Shown piece after piece: positions 61,184 through 64,000 of a stretch of 64,000 bases of DNA. Made by a program: the position numbers and the translations under genes. The stretch covers positions 310,001 to 374,000 of the forward strand of contig NZ_SLZF01000002.1 in the NCBI RefSeq assembly GCF_004341515.1, read 5' to 3'. This DNA is from Allobosea sp. BK604. GTDB taxonomy: Bacteria > Pseudomonadota > Alphaproteobacteria > Rhizobiales > Beijerinckiaceae. The notes under the pieces were generated by a model, which did not search any database, was not told the DNA's origin, and worked only from the letters and a program-made list of their open reading frames with translations. The stretch's first letter is position 1, and every line of letters begins with the position of its first letter.

Positions 61184-62973
61184 GCCGACACCCGTTCGTG
61201 CTTGGCATTGAAGTGAGCTGGATGCGGAGCGCCCGGAGGCATCTTGAGCTGCGTCGGAGCCGCCTGCGTGCCCTGGCCCGCCGCCGAGGAGGAGAGGATC
61301 TCGTTCTTCGGCCCGAACGCCAGGAGCTTGCCATTCTGGATGACGCAGACGAAATCGACCGCGACGAGTGCGCTCGGCCGATGCGCCACGACGACGGCAA
61401 TGCCGCCGCGCTCCTTGACCGCCTCGATCGCCGTCTTGAGAGCCGCTTCGCCCTCGCCGTCGAGATTCGAGTTGGGCTCGTCCATGATCACCAGGAACGG
61501 CTTGCCGTAGAGCGCACGGGCGAGCGCGATACGCTGGCGCTGGCCGGCCGACAGCGAGGTGCCTTGCGGGCCGAGCTGCGTCTTGTAGCCGTTCGGCAGC
61601 CGCACGATCATCTCATGGATGCCGGCGGCGGTCGCAGCCGCGACGATGTCGAAGGCATCCGCATGGGGATCGAAGCGTGAGATGTTCTCCTCGACCGTGG
61701 CGTCGAGCAGGCTCACCTCCTGCGGCAGATAGCCCATGGAGCGCCCGAGGCTCTCCTCCGGCCACTGCCCGAGTTCTGCGCCGTCGAGCCGGACCGAGCC
61801 GCGCAGCGTCGGCCAGATGCCGGTCAGCGCCTTGACCAGGGTCGTCTTGCCGCCGCCGCTCGGGCCGATGACGCCGAGCGCCGTGCCGGCCGAGAGATCG
61901 AAGCCGACCTCGCTCAGAAGAACCTGTCCCGAACCCGGCGCCGCGACGGTGATCTTGTCGACCTTGAGATATTTTGCCGGCATCGGCAGCTTCATCGGAT
62001 CGACCGCCTGGCTTAGCGCCACGACGGTCTCACGCAGCCGGGCGAAGGCCAGGCGGGCCGCGACGAAGGATTTCCAGTTGGCGATGGCAAGATCGACCGG
62101 CGCGAGCGCACGCGCGGAGGCGACCGAAGCGGCGATGATCGCGCCGGCGGAAAGCTCGCCCTTGATCGTGAGATAGGCGCCGAGGCCCAGGATGGCCGAT
62201 TGCAGGATCATGCGCAGCACGCGGGAGATCGCGCCGAAGGTGCCGATGAGATCATTCGCTTGCGTTTGCAGCGCAAGATGCTCGCGATTGGCCCCATCGA
62301 AGCGATCGACCGCCCGGCCGGCAAAGCCCATCGCCTTGAGCACCTCGGCATTGCGGGCATTGGAATCGGCGATCGTGTTGCGGACGATGGCAGCCTGGCG
62401 CGTCGTGCCGTTCAAGCGGCGCGTCAGCACCTCGCTGAGGACCGTGAGCAAGGTCAGGAGGAAGGCTCCGGCGAAGGTCAGGGCGCCGAGCCAGGGGTGC
62501 AGGAAATAGACGAAGGCGAGATAGAGCGGGATCCAGGGCAGATCGAACAGGGCGCTCGGACCCTGGCTGCCGAGAAAGCCGCGGACGGTGTCGACGTCCC
62601 GGCCGCGTTCGAGCGCTTCCGCGCTGGAGAAGCCGAAACGCGGCATGTCGATCGCGACCCGGTGGGCGATCGGCGCGATCTCCTCGTCGAGCCTGGCGCC
62701 GACCCGGACCAGTACCTGGGAACGGATGACGTCGAAGACGCCCTGGAAGAGATAGAGGCCGATCGCCAGGGCAGAGAGCGCCATCAGGGTCTGGACGGAG
62801 CCGCTGGTCAGTGCCCGGTCGTAGACCTGCAGCATGTAGAGCGAGCCGGTGAGCGCCAGGACATTGATGATGCCGGACATCGCGAACAGAAAGACGAAGA
62901 CCGAGCGGAAGCCTTGCGTCAGTTTTGCTGCGTCACGCCGCCTGGCGTTCGTCAGTTCTCTCGAAGGAGCCAT
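61180..62973 (-). CDS. Type I secretion ABC transporter/ATPase (PrtD/HlyB family)
   Basis: A 597-residue fused exporter: six-helix membrane domain (about 25-310) and an ABC domain with Walker A GPSGGGKTT (about 369-377), a Q-loop (MGYLPQEVSLLD), signature LSAGQRQR and Walker B FLVIMDEPNSNLD. It lacks the N-terminal C39-like domain of HlyB and so fits the PrtD class that exports RTX proteases and adhesins. It sits between the two RTX genes, 89 bp after the first and overlapping the second. Confidence 0.93.
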   Translation of the reverse strand: MAPSRELTNARRRDAAKLTQGFRSVFVFLFAMSGIINVLALTGSLYMLQVYDRALTSGSVQTLMALSALAIGLYLFQGVFDVIRSQVLVRVGARLDEEIAPIAHRVAIDMPRFGFSSAEALERGRDVDTVRGFLGSQGPSALFDLPWIPLYLAFVYFLHPWLGALTFAGAFLLTLLTVLSEVLTRRLNGTTRQAAIVRNTIADSNARNAEVLKAMGFAGRAVDRFDGANREHLALQTQANDLIGTFGAISRVLRMILQSAILGLGAYLTIKGELSAGAIIAASVASARALAPVDLAIANWKSFVAARLAFARLRETVVALSQAVDPMKLPMPAKYLKVDKITVAAPGSGQVLLSEVGFDLSAGTALGVIGPSGGGKTTLVKALTGIWPTLRGSVRLDGAELGQWPEESLGRSMGYLPQEVSLLDATVEENISRFDPHADAFDIVAAATAAGIHEMIVRLPNGYKTQLGPQGTSLSAGQRQRIALARALYGKPFLVIMDEPNSNLDGEGEAALKTAIEAVKERGGIAVVVAHRPSALVAVDFVCVIQNGKLLAFGPKNEILSSSAAGQGTQAAPTQLKMPPGAPHPAHFNAKHERVSA

Positions 62974-63020
62974 GATCGCAACCTGTCAGAAGCTTGTGCA
63001 CCGATTGATGAGGGCGAATT

Positions 63021-63048
63021 GGGGAGCGGCCATCGCTGACCGCTCCCC
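63021..63048. terminator. Stem-loop between the first RTX gene and the ABC exporter gene
   Basis: A perfect 9-bp stem GGGGAGCGG/CCGCTCCCC (63021-63029, 63040-63048) with 10-nt loop lies 14 bp after the first RTX stop, reading leftward. No strong T tract follows, so it could be a partial terminator or a 3'-end stabiliser that makes the RTX message more abundant than the exporter message. Confidence 0.5.
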
Positions 63049-63062
63049 GGAAGGCCTCAGCC

Positions 63063-64000
63063 TCAGAGGTTGAAGTTGCCGCCGCTCAAGCTGTGGCTGC
63101 CCTTCAGATCGATGCGGAACTCATCGTCGGTATTCGCATCGGTGCTGCCGCTGATGATCGTGTACTCGCCATCCACGCGCATCTCGTAGGTGACAGCCAC
63201 CTGGCCGGCGCCGGTGATCGGCCCGTTCACCAGGGTGAAGCTCTGGTTGCCTGCCTGCGAGCTATCGGCATCGATGCCGCTGAGATCGAGCCGGTCGCCC
63301 GGTTCGAAATCGAGGATCGTGTCGCCATCCGCGCCCTCGGCGCTGAGGAAGCGGAAGGTGTCGTCGCCGGCGCCGCCCTCCATCACGTTGACGGCCTTGC
63401 TGGCGGTGATCGTGTCGCTGCCCGAGCCGGTCGCGACATTCTCGATGCTCCACAGCGTGTCCGTGCCGCTCTGCGCGCTGGAAGCGCTGCCGCGTCCGAG
63501 CAGGCCGTTGCCGAGATCGACGGTGAGGTTCGCCGTGATCGCCGACAGGTCGAGCGTATCGATGCCGGTCCCGCCATCGCTGTCATCGCCGAAATAGGTG
63601 TCGTCGCCGTCACCCACCGCGCCGGTGATCAGGTCGTTGCCCGAGCCGGCGATCACCGTGTCGTTGCCGGCACCGGCGGTGATCAGGTCGTCGCCGCTCT
63701 CGCCAAAGATCCGGTCGTCGCCGGCCTCGCCGTCGATCACGTCGCCGCCAGAGCCACCGAAGACCACGTCGTCGCCAGCCCCGGCCTGGACGATGTCGAA
63801 GCCCTCGCCGGCATTGACGAAGTCGTTGCCCTCGCCGGCGGAGATATTGTCCTCGCCATCGCCGCCGATGATCACGTCATCACCGGCCAGGCCGATCATG
63901 TCGTTGGCTTCGCTCGTGCCGAGCAGGACATCGGCCTGGGCCGTGCCGACCCTCAGGCTGCCCGTCGACGGGTTGGGCGCCGGATCGCCGGGGCCGTCCT
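63063..64000 (-). CDS. RTX Ca-binding protein, C-terminal part (N-terminus beyond window)
   Basis: The minus-strand frame is open from the window edge to the stop at 63063 (312 codons seen). It has eleven or so RTX nonapeptides (such as GGDGEDNIS, GSGGDVIDG), then a beta-rich end with LDFEPGDRLDLSGIDAD and a C-terminal G-N-F-N-L, typical of PrtD-class secretion signals. It is the first visible gene of the type I secretion locus and the likely main substrate. Upstream domains, and so function, are not visible. Confidence 0.88.
   Translation of the reverse strand, partial: DGPGDPAPNPSTGSLRVGTAQADVLLGTSEANDMIGLAGDDVIIGGDGEDNISAGEGNDFVNAGEGFDIVQAGAGDDVVFGGSGGDVIDGEAGDDRIFGESGDDLITAGAGNDTVIAGSGNDLITGAVGDGDDTYFGDDSDGGTGIDTLDLSAITANLTVDLGNGLLGRGSASSAQSGTDTLWSIENVATGSGSDTITASKAVNVMEGGAGDDTFRFLSAEGADGDTILDFEPGDRLDLSGIDADSSQAGNQSFTLVNGPITGAGQVAVTYEMRVDGEYTIISGSTDANTDDEFRIDLKGSHSLSGGNFNL

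Overview
The window is GC-rich (roughly two-thirds G+C by eye) with dense, short-spaced operons. Its gene content points to an alphaproteobacterium of the Hyphomicrobiales: a cyoABCD quinol oxidase followed by SURF1, many amino-acid and NMT1-type ABC transporters, MHS symporter and GntR/LysR regulators, and an intergenic ~104-bp palindromic repeat of a type common in that order. A Bosea- or Methylobacterium-like genome fits, but I cannot fix the genus from sequence alone.

Layout. 1-2.6 kb: the tail of a MocR-type regulator, a TehA/SLAC1-type channel, a DUF983 zinc-ribbon membrane protein and an SDR oxidoreductase. 2.9-5.9 kb: a SARP/BTAD-TPR regulator divergent from a methyltransferase, with a palindrome between them. 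6.0-10.9 kb: a polar amino-acid ABC transporter operon led by an argininosuccinate-lyase-like gene, with a divergent LysR gene. 11.2-20.2 kb: a six-gene surface-polysaccharide operon behind a good sigma70-type promoter, encoding an unrecognised protein, a double glycosyltransferase, two tandem pyruvyl-transferase-family proteins, a glycoside hydrolase and an SGNH esterase. 20.6-27.0 kb: cyoABCD-SURF1 and a divergent MHS-type transporter.

27-32.4 kb is an accessory zone of small unknown genes. It holds a stand-alone effector-associated domain (EAD1) protein facing a 660-residue EAD/TolB-like/TPR/winged-helix protein, a tRNA-Arg(CCG), and an unknown 291-residue gene flanked on both sides by very short coiled-coil ORFs with overlapping start and stop codons.

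32.5-50.5 kb is catabolic: a cytosine-deaminase-like amidohydrolase, an NTF2-like protein, a GntR regulator with repeated TGCATGCA sites, an NMT1-type ABC transporter, a second amidohydrolase, an orphan TRAP binding protein, ATP-dependent hydantoinase HyuA/HyuB with a TetR gene, a LysR gene, a DoeA-like M24 hydrolase and a second NMT1-type ABC transporter. It ends at 50.7 kb in a decayed copy of the same tRNA-Arg and its promoter, an inverted tRNA 3' fragment and an apparent HsdR (type I restriction) remnant. The 31-50.8 kb block therefore looks like an old genomic island.

51.2-57.1 kb: an unknown membrane protein, a D-cysteine-desulfhydrase-family enzyme, a D-aminopeptidase-like serine hydrolase and a peptide-binding lipid-independent SBP, which together suggest use of D-amino-acid peptides. 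57.1-64 kb: a type I secretion locus read leftward, with an RTX protein cut by the window edge, an ABC exporter, a second RTX protein with an unusual N-terminal membrane helix, and an HlyD adaptor.
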